This document shows positions 44,506 through 52,245 of a stretch of 64,000 bases of DNA, piece after piece. The stretch is from Streptomyces iranensis (GTDB lineage Bacteria > Actinomycetota > Actinomycetes > Streptomycetales > Streptomycetaceae), in NCBI RefSeq assembly GCF_017874715.1, contig NZ_JAGGLR010000007.1, positions 310,001-374,000 of the forward strand, written 5' to 3'. The stretch's first letter is position 1. Every line of letters begins with the position of its first letter. The notes below the pieces were generated by a model that was not told the origin of the DNA, ran no database searches, and saw only the letters and a list, made by a program, of their open reading frames with translations. Position numbers and translations under genes: made by a program.

Positions 44506-45984
44506 TTACCAGGACGTCGGGGCGTAGTCCTTCAGGAAGCAGCCGAAGAGATCCTCGCCGTGCTCGCCCCGGACGATCGGGTCGTAGACCCGCGCCGCTC
44601 CGTCCACCAGGTCGAGGGGGGCGTGGAAGCCCTCGGCCGCCAGCCGCATCTTGTCCGGGTGCGGGCGCTCGTCGGTGATCCATCCGGTGTCGACGCTCGT
44701 CATCAGGATGGCGTCGGACTCGAACATCTCGCGTGCGCTGGTGCGGGTCAGCATGTTCAGCGCGGCCTTGGCCATATTGGTGTGCGGATGGCCCGCGCCC
44801 TTGTAGCCCCGGCCGAACTTGCCCTCCATCGCGGAGACGTTGACCACGTACTTGCGCCGGGCGGGCGAGGCGGCCATCGCCGGGCGCAACCGGCTGACCA
44901 GGATGAACGGCGCGGTCTCATTGCACAGCTGGACCTCGAGCATCTCGACCGGGTCCACCTCGTTCACCCGCTGCACCCAGGTGTTGCTCGGGTCCAGGTC
45001 CGGCACCAGCCCGCCCGCGTCGATCGCGGTCCCGGCCTCGATCCGGGCCGGTGACGCGGAGCCGCGGTTGAGGGCGAGGGCGGTGAGGTCCTGCGGGGTG
45101 AGGGCGCCGTCCCGGGGCGCGCGGGGCGCCGGCAGGGCCGCCTGGGCGCCGCTGCCGAAGGCTCCGAGGACCATGGACTCGGGGAGTGCCCCGGCGGGGA
45201 GCGGCGCGGACTCGCCCGCTATCAGCTCCGCGTACGCGTGCGGGGTGCGGCGGACGGTCTGGGCGGCGTTGTTGATCAGTATGTCCAGCGGGCCCGCGGC
45301 GCTCACCGCGTCGGCCAGCGCGATGACCTGGGCCGGGTCGCGCAGATCGATGCCGACGACCTTGAGCCGGTGCAGCCACTCCCCGCTGTCCGGCATGGTC
45401 TTGAAGCGGCGGATGGCGTCGACCGGGAAGCGGGTGGTGATGGTGGTGTGCGCGCCGTCACGCAGCAGCCGCAGCGCGATATACATGCCGATCTTCGCCC
45501 GGCCGCCGGTGAGCAGGGCACGGCGCCCGGTGAGATCGGTGCGGGCGTCGCGACGGGCCCGGTTCTCGGCGGCGCAGTCGCGGCACAGCTGGTGGTAGAA
45601 GGCGTCGACCTCGACAAACCGGGTCTTGCAGACGTAGCAGGAGCGGGGGCGCTCCAGGATGCCCGCGATCTCCGTGGTGACGGAGCTGGTGAGCGCGCGG
45701 CCCAGCGTCTCGTCGTCGATCCGGTCGGCGGCGCCGGTGGCGGTGGCCTCGGTCACGGCCTTGTCGTTCGCGGTCTTCGCGGCCCGCCGCTCCTGGCGCC
45801 TGCGCTGCTTCACGCTGCGGTAGATCCCGGAGGTGGCCCGGCGGACCATGACCGCGTCGGGGTGGTCGACCGGCAGCCGGTCGAGTTCCGCGAGGACGCT
45901 CAGACAGGTCGCCAGCCGCTCCGGGTCGATGCCCGGCTCCTCGGCCGGGGCACGCTCGGCCCGGCCTTCGTCAATCACCGTCAT
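44506..45984 (-). CDS. Large SDR-family protein with N-terminal four-cysteine zinc-finger-like region
   Basis: 492 residues. Residues 1-110 are helical and charged. Then CYVC...CRDC, two CxxC pairs 16 residues apart (about 117-138), suggests a zinc site. From about 150 an SDR domain begins (ALLTGGRAKIGMYIALRLL, LINNAAQT). A 50-residue insertion follows NNAAQT, and the catalytic segment reads VVNVSAMEGKF followed by GAGHPHTNMAKAALNML, where Thr occupies the position of the usual YxxxK tyrosine. The serine and lysine are kept. So it is an SDR by fold but of uncertain activity. ATG 45984. Monocistronic, between the glycosyltransferase and the pqq operon. Confidence 0.75.
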   Translation of the reverse strand: MTVIDEGRAERAPAEEPGIDPERLATCLSVLAELDRLPVDHPDAVMVRRATSGIYRSVKQRRRQERRAAKTANDKAVTEATATGAADRIDDETLGRALTSSVTTEIAGILERPRSCYVCKTRFVEVDAFYHQLCRDCAAENRARRDARTDLTGRRALLTGGRAKIGMYIALRLLRDGAHTTITTRFPVDAIRRFKTMPDSGEWLHRLKVVGIDLRDPAQVIALADAVSAAGPLDILINNAAQTVRRTPHAYAELIAGESAPLPAGALPESMVLGAFGSGAQAALPAPRAPRDGALTPQDLTALALNRGSASPARIEAGTAIDAGGLVPDLDPSNTWVQRVNEVDPVEMLEVQLCNETAPFILVSRLRPAMAASPARRKYVVNVSAMEGKFGRGYKGAGHPHTNMAKAALNMLTRTSAREMFESDAILMTSVDTGWITDERPHPDKMRLAAEGFHAPLDLVDGAARVYDPIVRGEHGEDLFGCFLKDYAPTSW

Positions 45985-46074
45985 CGCCGCTGCCGCTTTC
46001 TGGTTCGCCTGTTCCCCTGGACAACGGCGAAACTTTACGGAAGCGGGGGCGTATGCGCCAAACCGCGCCCGGCC

Positions 46075-47181
46075 TCACCCTCCGGGCTTGCGGTACGCAT
46101 AGCCGCCGGTCGGCGCCGGGGTGCCCGCTCCGGCCGGGTGCCCGGGGTCCGTCGTCAGCGCGCGGATCACACCGTGGTCCGGGGAGAGCGCACAGGCCGG
46201 GTCGGTGCGGGCGGCGTCGCCGGTCAGGGCGTACGCCTGGCAGCGGCAGCCGCCGAAGTCCTCCGCGCGGCGGGAGCAGGTGCGGCACGGCTCGCGCATC
46301 CAGTCCTCGCCCCGGTAGCGGTTGAAGGCGCCCGAGTGGTCCCAGATCCACTCCAGGGGGTGGTCGCGGACGTTGGGCGGGTCCAGGTCCGGCAGGCTCG
46401 CGGCGGCGGGGCAGGGCAGCACGGTCCCGTCGGGCGCGACGGTCAGCGAGACCGCGCCCCACCCGCCCATGCAGGGCTTGGCCACGCCGTCGAAGTAGTC
46501 GGGCACGACCCACACCAGGTCGGTGGCGCCGCCCAGCCGGTCCCGCCACCGCTGGACCGTGTCCCGTGCCCGGCCGAGCTGGTCGCGGGTGGGCAGCAGG
46601 GCGTCGCGGTTGCGCAGCGCCCAGCCGTAGAACTGGGTGTTGGCCAGCTCGATCCGGTCGGCGCCCCAGTCCAGGCCGCGTTCGATGATGGCGTCGAGCG
46701 CGTCGAGGTTGTCGCGGTGCAGGACGACGTTGATCCCGAGCGGCAGTCCGGCCGCGCGCACCAGCGCGGCGGCCCGTTCCTTGGCGGCGTACGAGCGGTG
46801 TCCGGCGATCCGGTCGGAGGCGGCCGGGTCGGCGTGCTGCAGGGACAGCTGGACACTGCGCAGCCCGGCGGCGGTCAGCGTGGCCAGCCGGGCGCCGTCC
46901 AGGCCCACTCCGCTGGTGACGAGCTGGGTGTAGATCCCGGCGGACTCGGCGGCGGTGACGATCCCGGCCAGATCGCCGCGCAGCAGCGGTTCCCCGCCGG
47001 AGAGATGGGTGTGCACCACGCCCAGCTCCCCCGCCTGGCGCATCACCTCCGTCCACTCGGCGGTGGACAGCTCCCGGGAGCGGCGGACCAGCTCCAGCGG
47101 GTTGGAGCAATAGGGGCAGTGCAGCGGGCAGCCGTGGGTGAGCTCGGCGAGCAGGGCCCAGGGGCGGGGCGCGGCGGTCAT
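46075..47181 (-). CDS. pqqE: PQQ biosynthesis radical SAM enzyme PqqE
   Basis: 368 residues. It forms the Glu-Tyr carbon-carbon crosslink in PqqA. Radical SAM motif Cys18-x3-Cys22-x2-Cys25 in GCPLHCPYC, HLSGGEPLLR for SAM binding, and a SPASM auxiliary-cluster region with CMGGWG, LPCPAA and CRTCSRRAEDFGGCRCQ. Last gene of pqqABCDE; the start overlaps the pqqD stop (ATGA). Confidence 0.95.
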   Translation of the reverse strand: MTAAPRPWALLAELTHGCPLHCPYCSNPLELVRRSRELSTAEWTEVMRQAGELGVVHTHLSGGEPLLRGDLAGIVTAAESAGIYTQLVTSGVGLDGARLATLTAAGLRSVQLSLQHADPAASDRIAGHRSYAAKERAAALVRAAGLPLGINVVLHRDNLDALDAIIERGLDWGADRIELANTQFYGWALRNRDALLPTRDQLGRARDTVQRWRDRLGGATDLVWVVPDYFDGVAKPCMGGWGAVSLTVAPDGTVLPCPAAASLPDLDPPNVRDHPLEWIWDHSGAFNRYRGEDWMREPCRTCSRRAEDFGGCRCQAYALTGDAARTDPACALSPDHGVIRALTTDPGHPAGAGTPAPTGGYAYRKPGG

Positions 47182-47468
47182 CGGACCCAGCCCTCCCCGC
47201 GCATCCGGTCGAGGAAGGCGGGGACGTCCTCGGCGACGGGCGCACCGGGGAAGCGGCTCCGGAGTTCCGCCACGATGGCGTCGAGGTCGCGGTCGCCGTC
47301 GCACAGCCGCAGGATCTTCGCGGCGCTGCCGCGCAGCACCACCACCCGTTCGGGCAGCAGCAGCAGATCGGCGTCCCGCACCCGGTCGTGGCGCAGGCTC
47401 ACGGCGGAGGACAGCGCGGGCCGCCATCCGGCCGGGGCGGGTCCGGTGCCGGTGCCGGGGCCGGTCAT
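47178..47468 (-). CDS. pqqD: PQQ biosynthesis peptide chaperone PqqD
   Basis: 96 residues; RiPP recognition element that presents PqqA to PqqE. LLLLPERVVVLRGSAAKILR and VAELRSRFPGAPVAEDVPAF match PqqD. Overlaps pqqC and pqqE by four bases on either side. Confidence 0.92.
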   Translation of the reverse strand: MTGPGTGTGPAPAGWRPALSSAVSLRHDRVRDADLLLLPERVVVLRGSAAKILRLCDGDRDLDAIVAELRSRFPGAPVAEDVPAFLDRMRGEGWVR

Positions 47469-48172
47469 GTGCCCTCCCCCTGGCCGTCCTTGGTGTCGGC
47501 GTGGTCGACCGCGTCCAGCAGCGACCACAGCACATCGCATTTGAAGGCGAGCGCCGCCACCGCGCGGTCCTCGTCCTCGGGGGTCCGTGCCCAGGTCAGG
47601 ACCAGGTCGAGGGCCTCGGTGCTGTCCCGGCGCCCCTGGCCGACCCGGTTGCGGAAGTAGGCCAGGCCCGCGCGCTCGATCCAGGGGTAGTACCGCTCGA
47701 AGGCGTCGATCCGGGTGAGCATGATGCCGGGCGCGGACAGCTCGGTGAGCGAGGCGGCGACCGCTTCCAGCGGGCCGCGCAGCCGGCAGAAGTTGACATA
47801 GCCGTCGACCGCGAGCCGTACCCCGGGCACCACCTCATCACCCGACAGCAGCCGGTCCCGGTCCAGGCCGGCGGCCTCGCCGAGCCGCAGCCATCGCTCG
47901 ATGCCGCCCTCGCCGTCGGTGGCGCCGTCGTGGTCCTGGATGCGCCGCAGCCACATCCGGCGCAGCCGTGAGGTGTCGAGCTTGGCGGTGATCAGCGCGT
48001 CCTTGACGGGGATGTGGCGCTGGTAGTGGAAGCGGTTGAGGATCCAGCGGCGCAGTTCGGCGGGGGTGAGCTCGCCCGCGTGCATCCGTACGTTGAAGGG
48101 GTGGCGGTCGTGGTAGCGCTCCTGCGCGACCGCGCGCAACCGCTCCTCGAGCCGTGTCCGTGGGGTGCTCAC
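47465..48172 (-). CDS. pqqC: Pyrroloquinoline-quinone synthase PqqC
   Basis: 235 residues, the TenA/heme-oxygenase-like all-alpha enzyme for the final eight-electron oxidation and ring closure. RYHDRHPFNVRMHAGELTP and WILNRFHYQRHIPVKDAL are conserved PqqC blocks, as is YVNFCRLRGPLEAVAASLTE. GTG start inside the pqqB stop (GTGA). Confidence 0.95.
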   Translation of the reverse strand: MSTPRTRLEERLRAVAQERYHDRHPFNVRMHAGELTPAELRRWILNRFHYQRHIPVKDALITAKLDTSRLRRMWLRRIQDHDGATDGEGGIERWLRLGEAAGLDRDRLLSGDEVVPGVRLAVDGYVNFCRLRGPLEAVAASLTELSAPGIMLTRIDAFERYYPWIERAGLAYFRNRVGQGRRDSTEALDLVLTWARTPEDEDRAVAALAFKCDVLWSLLDAVDHADTKDGQGEGT

Positions 48173-49218
48173 AGGTCGATCACCATCCCGTCGGCGGCCA
48201 CCTCGACGCCCAGCCTCGCCAAGCCCGAGTGCTGGGGCGCGGCAGGGTCGTTGAGGGGGTTGGTGTTGTTGAGGTGGGTGTACAGGGTGCGCGCTCCGAG
48301 TGCGGCGAGCCGGTGCGCCGTGCCGTCCGGTCCGTCGATCGGCAGATGGCCCATGGCGGTGGCGGTACGCGAGCCGAAGCCGCTGGTGAGGGGCTCGTCA
48401 TCGGACCAGAAGGTGCCGTCGACGATCACGCAGTCGGCTTCTTCGGCGGCGAGTTGGAAGGCGTCGGGCCAGGCGGCGAGCGCGGGGGCGTAGAGGAGGG
48501 AGCGGCCGGTCGCACGGTCGGTCAGCCGCAGGGCGACCACCCAGGCGTCGTCGTCCGGGGCGTCGAGTCCGGCCGCGTAGCGGGGGCGTTTGGCGGAGAC
48601 GGGGACGGCGCCGACGGCGATGGGCGAGCCCTCGGCCAAGCGCTCCGCTGGAAGTGCCGCGATGCGTCGTTGGCCATCTGCGGCGCCGTCGTGGCTGGTC
48701 GCGCCCCGCGGCGGAGCCGGGTATCGATACGGCCCCGCGCCCCTTCGGGGCGCTGCCGAACCGTAGCGGACTTCCTCCGACCTGCTCAGCGGCCGGTCCC
48801 CGGGGCCGAGGGGGCGCCAGTCCAGCCGGGCGTAGGGGGTGAGGACCTCGCCCAGGTGGAGCCCGGTCAGCAGGGCGTGCCGCACCGGGGCGGTGGCCAG
48901 GATCTCGATGCCGTCCGCCTCGCGCAGCCGGGCGATGCCGAGGGTGTGGTCGAGTTCGGCGTCGGTGAGGATCACCCCGGCCAGCGGGGTCCGGCGCGGT
49001 TCGGGCCCGGGGTGCAGTTCGGGGCAGTCCTCGACCTGGTCGCCGAGGTCGGGGGTGGCGTTGACCAGATACCAGCGGCCTTCGTCGGCCTGGACGGCGA
49101 GCGAGGCATGGCGGCGGCGCCACCCCGGGTGGGCGCGTGCCCCGGAGCATCCGGGGCACGCGCAGTTCCACTGGGGTACGCCGCCACCCGCCGCGGTGCC
49201 GAGCACGCGCACGCGCAT
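48169..49218 (-). CDS. pqqB: PqqB metallo-beta-lactamase-fold protein, with repeat-derived insertion
   Basis: 349 residues, about 50 longer than usual. GTAAGGGVPQWNCACPGC, LTDAELDHTLGI, DGTFWSDDE and LYTHLNNTNPLND are standard PqqB blocks. Residues 145-196 (beginning SRSEEVRYGSAAPRRG) have no family counterpart and are encoded by a copy of a dispersed intergenic repeat (48634-48789). Removing it rejoins WRPLGPGDRPL to PIAVGAVPVSAK, as expected for a normal PqqB. The insertion keeps frame. Whether the enzyme still works is unknown; PqqB is an iron oxygenase hydroxylating the PqqA-derived Tyr-Glu intermediate. Confidence 0.92.
   Translation of the reverse strand: MRVRVLGTAAGGGVPQWNCACPGCSGARAHPGWRRRHASLAVQADEGRWYLVNATPDLGDQVEDCPELHPGPEPRRTPLAGVILTDAELDHTLGIARLREADGIEILATAPVRHALLTGLHLGEVLTPYARLDWRPLGPGDRPLSRSEEVRYGSAAPRRGAGPYRYPAPPRGATSHDGAADGQRRIAALPAERLAEGSPIAVGAVPVSAKRPRYAAGLDAPDDDAWVVALRLTDRATGRSLLYAPALAAWPDAFQLAAEEADCVIVDGTFWSDDEPLTSGFGSRTATAMGHLPIDGPDGTAHRLAALGARTLYTHLNNTNPLNDPAAPQHSGLARLGVEVAADGMVIDL
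48634..48789 (-). repeat. Dispersed repeat (about 156 bp) inserted in pqqB, copy 1
   Basis: Read on the minus strand it runs from AGCAGGTCGGAGGAAGTCCG through the hairpin GCCCCGAAGGGGC, GGCTCCGCCGCG and CGACCAGCCACGACGGCGCC to CTTCCAGCGGAGCGCTTGG. It is about 88% identical by eye to 59022-59174 on the plus strand. Length close to 52 codons explains the intact frame. Confidence 0.9.
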
Positions 49219-49228
49219 GGCGGGGAGC

Positions 49229-49372
49229 TCAGCGGGCGTTCAGCGAGTAGGCGGTGACCTCCAGCGCGGTCTCCACGACCACGTAGTCGGGCGTCTGCCA
49301 GGCGGTCTCGCCGGCCTCCGTACGGGTGCGGTCCGCCGCCTCGGGCGCCGTGCGCGGTGTGGTGTCGTTCAT
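49229..49372 (-). CDS. pqqA: PqqA precursor peptide
   Basis: 47 residues, starting MNDTTPRTAPEAADRTRT. The C-terminal core WQTPDY...ALEVTAYSLNAR contains the Glu38-x3-Tyr42 pair that PqqE joins and that becomes PQQ. It lies 10 bases upstream of pqqB. The leader is longer than the roughly 23-residue classic PqqA, but the ExxxY core and context are decisive. Confidence 0.92.
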   Translation of the reverse strand: MNDTTPRTAPEAADRTRTEAGETAWQTPDYVVVETALEVTAYSLNAR

Positions 49373-49433
49373 GGCTTCGGCCTGCCTTCCATCTGGGTGG
49401 GGGATAAATCAACGGGACGGGGCGGACGGGCCG

Positions 49434-49574
49434 TCAGCGGACGGTCCGGATCCGCGGTGCCCCGCCGTCGGTGGTGGTGCGGCCGCTCCCGGGGTGGGCG
49501 GATCCGATGCGCACCTCGTCCAGCGGCGGCTTGCGATGGTGCCTGGTGGTGTGGCGGCGCGATCTGCGGCCCAT
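49434..49574 (-). CDS. Small Arg/His-rich protein upstream of pqqA (46 aa)
   Basis: ATG 49574 is preceded by GAAGGAG about 6 bases upstream. The 46-residue product starts MGRRSRRHTTRHHRKPPLDE and ends PRIRTVR. Strongly basic N-terminus, no ExxxY pair, no cysteine. It ends 61 bases before pqqA, on the same strand, so it would be the first gene of the pqq transcript. I do not recognise a family. It may be a leader peptide, a DNA-binding peptide or chance. Confidence 0.5.
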   Translation of the reverse strand: MGRRSRRHTTRHHRKPPLDEVRIGSAHPGSGRTTTDGGAPRIRTVR

Positions 49575-49769
49575 GAGGGCTCCTTCTCCGAGCTGTGAAT
49601 GCCGAGGGAGGGATGGAGCGTGGTGATGTTCCGCTCTGTTGCAGGGTTACCAGCTGTCCGGGTGCGGTCAAGAAGCGTGCACCAAAAAGGTCATCCGACC
49701 TCTGATGGGTCGACAGCCCATGACGGGCGAAATCGACCACGTGGCCAACTTCCTGGCCCATACCAATCC

Positions 49770-49798
49770 TTGACGCCCCAAGAGACACCTCCTACCTT
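49770..49798 (+). promoter_or_regulatory. Upstream promoter of the PQQ-dependent dehydrogenase
   Basis: TTGACG (49770-49775) and TACCTT (49793-49798) with a 17-base spacer, close to the housekeeping HrdB consensus. Confidence 0.6.
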
Positions 49799-49830
49799 CC
49801 GCGATGCACTGGCTCCTCCCGCCGAATCTG

Positions 49831-49859
49831 TTGACGCATTTGGAAACCTTCCTTACAGT
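49831..49859 (+). promoter_or_regulatory. Downstream promoter of the PQQ-dependent dehydrogenase
   Basis: A second TTGACG (49831-49836) with TACAGT (49854-49859), again 17 bases apart. The spacer GGAAACCTTCCTTACAG resembles leaders of carbohydrate-active enzyme genes in Streptomyces. ATG follows 38 bases later behind CAGGAG. Confidence 0.6.
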
Positions 49860-49896
49860 TCCCCGCATGTGAACGGGGATCAGACAGGAGAACGCG

Positions 49897-50976
49897 ATGA
49901 AGAGGTACCGGAACACCGCCGCCCTGGCGGCCGCCACCGCACTCGCCGCCGGACTGCTGATCGGAACGGCCGGCACCGGAACCGCCGCCCCCGGGCGGGC
50001 CGATTCGGCTCCCTCGGACATCAAGACCGTCTCGTCCGGCTGGAGCATCCCCTGGGGGCTCAGCTGGCTGCCCGACGGCTCGGCGCTGATCACCGAGCGC
50101 GATTCGTATCTGCTCTACAAGCTCACCCAGTCGGGCACCAGGACGCAGGTCGGCACGGTGCCCAACGTGGTGACCACGGACGGTGAGGGCGGGCTGCTGG
50201 GCATCGCGGTCTCCCCGAACTGGAACACCGACCACGCCATCTACCTGATGCACACCGCGTCCGACGGCAACCGCGTCGCCAAGATGACCTACGACGGCTC
50301 CTCGCTGGGCGGCTACAAGGCGATCGTCACCGGCATCAAGAAGAACAAGTACCACAACGGCGGACGCCTCAAGTTCGGCCCGGACGGCTATCTCTACGCC
50401 ACCACCGGCGAGGCGCAGACACCCGACCTCGCCCAGGACAAGAACTCCCTCAACGGGAAGATCCTGCGGATGACCACGGACGGCAAACCCGCCCCGGGCA
50501 ATCCGTTCGGCACACTCGTCTACTCCTACGGCCACCGCAATCCGCAGGGCATCACCTGGGACCCGCAGGGCCGGCTGTGGGAGGCCGAGTTCGGCAACAG
50601 CAAGTACGACGAGCTCAACCTCATCGAACCGGGCAAGAACTACGGCTGGCCGATCTGCGAGGGCGAGTGCTCCACATCGGGGATGACCAGCCCCAAGCGC
50701 CAGTGGGCGACCGGCGACGCCTCGCCCAGCGGGGTCACCTACGCCGACGGCGCGATGTACCTGGCCGCGCTGCGCGGTGAGCGGCTGTGGCGGATCCCGG
50801 TGGACGGCACGAGCGCGGGCACCCCGAAGGCGTACTACACCAGCTCCTACGGGCGGCTGCGCACCGTGGAGACCGTACCGGGCAAGAACACGCTGTGGCT
50901 GTCCACGACGAACGCGGACAACAACGGCGGGGAGCCGGACGGCGCGGACAAGGTGTTCCAGGTCGAGTTGAAGTAG
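49897..50976 (+). CDS. Secreted PQQ-dependent sugar (aldose) dehydrogenase
   Basis: 359 residues. A Sec signal peptide (KRYRNTAALAAATALAAGLL ... TGTAAPG) is followed by a six-bladed beta-propeller of the soluble glucose/sorbosone dehydrogenase type: WSIPWGLSWLPDGSALITER, GEGGLLGIAVSP, KKNKYHNGGRLKFGPDGYLY, YSYGHRNPQGITW and EPGKNYGWP. The conserved His/Arg residues in HNGGRL and GHRNPQG contact PQQ or substrate in this family. Divergent from the pqq operon, which supplies its cofactor. Acts outside the cell; the electron acceptor is unknown. Confidence 0.92.
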   Translation: MKRYRNTAALAAATALAAGLLIGTAGTGTAAPGRADSAPSDIKTVSSGWSIPWGLSWLPDGSALITERDSYLLYKLTQSGTRTQVGTVPNVVTTDGEGGLLGIAVSPNWNTDHAIYLMHTASDGNRVAKMTYDGSSLGGYKAIVTGIKKNKYHNGGRLKFGPDGYLYATTGEAQTPDLAQDKNSLNGKILRMTTDGKPAPGNPFGTLVYSYGHRNPQGITWDPQGRLWEAEFGNSKYDELNLIEPGKNYGWPICEGECSTSGMTSPKRQWATGDASPSGVTYADGAMYLAALRGERLWRIPVDGTSAGTPKAYYTSSYGRLRTVETVPGKNTLWLSTTNADNNGGEPDGADKVFQVELK

Positions 50977-50993
50977 CGCCTTCGCGGGTGGGC

Positions 50994-51022
50994 ACGGTCG
51001 CGGTCCGCCGGACCGCGACCGT
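50994..51022. terminator. Bidirectional terminator between convergent genes
   Basis: Perfect 13-bp stem: arms ACGGTCGCGGTCC (50994-51006) and GGACCGCGACCGT (51010-51022) with loop GCC, between the dehydrogenase stop and the convergent GH105-like stop. No T-run. A 14-base unit, CGCCCGTGTCAGTG, is then tandemly duplicated up to 51052. Confidence 0.85.
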
Positions 51023-51045
51023 ACGCCCGTGTCAGTGCGCCCGTG

Positions 51046-52191
51046 TCAGTGCGCGAGCCGCTCGTTCATCAGCAGGAAGGCGCCCAGACCGTGGAGGTCG
51101 TTCGTATTGCGCTTGCGGCCGAGGTAGTAGGCCAGGTCCCCGACGTTGGTGCCCTCGCTGATGTCGGTGATGTTCGTCAGCCCGTCGGAGCCGACCGACA
51201 CCTTCTTCAGTACGCCCTGATAGCCCCTGCGGACCGCCGAGGCGTATCCGCCGCCGCTGATCCAGCCGTGTTCCAGGGCGGCGTGCAGCATCAGGGTGTA
51301 CATGCTGGAGGCGGAGGTCTCGGTCCAGTTGCCGGGGTCGCTCGCCTTGTCGACGACCTGGAACCAGCGGCCGGTGGCCGGGTCCTGGTAGCGCGCGAAG
51401 CCCTTCGCCAAGTGCCGTATGTTGCCCAGCAGTTCGGCGCGGCGCGGATGGTCCGCGGGGAGCAGCTCCAGCACCTCGACATGGGTCATCGCGGTCCAGC
51501 CGATGGCCCGTGCCCAGAAGTGGGCGGAGGTACCGGTGCTGGGGTCGGGCTTCCAGGGGGCGTCGCCGTCGGCGTCGTAGGCGTGGTAGATCAGGCCGTT
51601 GGCCGCCTTGAGGTGGCGGAAGTACGCCGAGAGGTTCCTGGTGACTTCCTCGTACGCGTAACGCTGGTCGCCGTAGGCGATGCCGTAGCGCAGCAGGAAC
51701 GGCTGGGCCATGAAGACCCCGTCGCCCCACAGTTCGTTGGTCTTGCCGGTGGCGTGCCACATCCCGCCGTCGGCGGTGCGCGGATAGGTGGTGATCCGGT
51801 CCCGGATCTGGTCGGCGGCGGTCCGGTAGCGGGCGTCGCCGGTCTCCTGGTGGAGGATCAGCAGCAGATTGCCGGACTGCATCGCGTCCAGGTTGTCGAA
51901 GGTCCGGCTCATATGGCCGTCGGCGTCGACGAAGTTGTCCACCCACCCCTTGATGTACGCCAGGTACGAGGGCTCCTTGGTCCGCTGGTAGACGCGGTAG
52001 GCGCCGAGCAGGAACAGCCCTTGGGTGTAGCCCCAGCCGCCGAGGGTCTTGGGGTCCGGTTTGCGGGCGATGGTGGAGTCCACCACCGCCCGGGACCAGT
52101 CGGCGGGCGCCGCGTCGGCGCCCGCCGTCGGGAGGAGAAGGCCGCCGGTGATGCCCAGTGTGCTCGTGAGCAGGGTTCTGCGACTGACCAC
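51046..52191 (-). CDS. GH88/GH105-like unsaturated glycuronyl hydrolase, exported
   Basis: 381 residues. Tat-type signal SRRTLLTSTLGITGGLLLP, then an (alpha/alpha)6 barrel with TFDNLDAMQSGNLLL, NELWGDGVFMAQPFLLRYG, FWARAIGWTAMTHVEVLELL and WTETSASSMYTLMLHAAL. The WGDG aspartate is the catalytic type of YteR-like rhamnogalacturonyl hydrolases. Acts on unsaturated oligosaccharides made by lyases from pectin or glycosaminoglycan-like polymers. GTG 52191 follows GGAG. Alone in its transcription unit. Confidence 0.85.
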   Translation of the reverse strand: MVSRRTLLTSTLGITGGLLLPTAGADAAPADWSRAVVDSTIARKPDPKTLGGWGYTQGLFLLGAYRVYQRTKEPSYLAYIKGWVDNFVDADGHMSRTFDNLDAMQSGNLLLILHQETGDARYRTAADQIRDRITTYPRTADGGMWHATGKTNELWGDGVFMAQPFLLRYGIAYGDQRYAYEEVTRNLSAYFRHLKAANGLIYHAYDADGDAPWKPDPSTGTSAHFWARAIGWTAMTHVEVLELLPADHPRRAELLGNIRHLAKGFARYQDPATGRWFQVVDKASDPGNWTETSASSMYTLMLHAALEHGWISGGGYASAVRRGYQGVLKKVSVGSDGLTNITDISEGTNVGDLAYYLGRKRNTNDLHGLGAFLLMNERLAH

Positions 52192-52245
52192 TGCAAGCTC
52201 CTTGGGTGTCAGGGCGCTTCAAAGAGCGCCATGTACACGCCAAGA

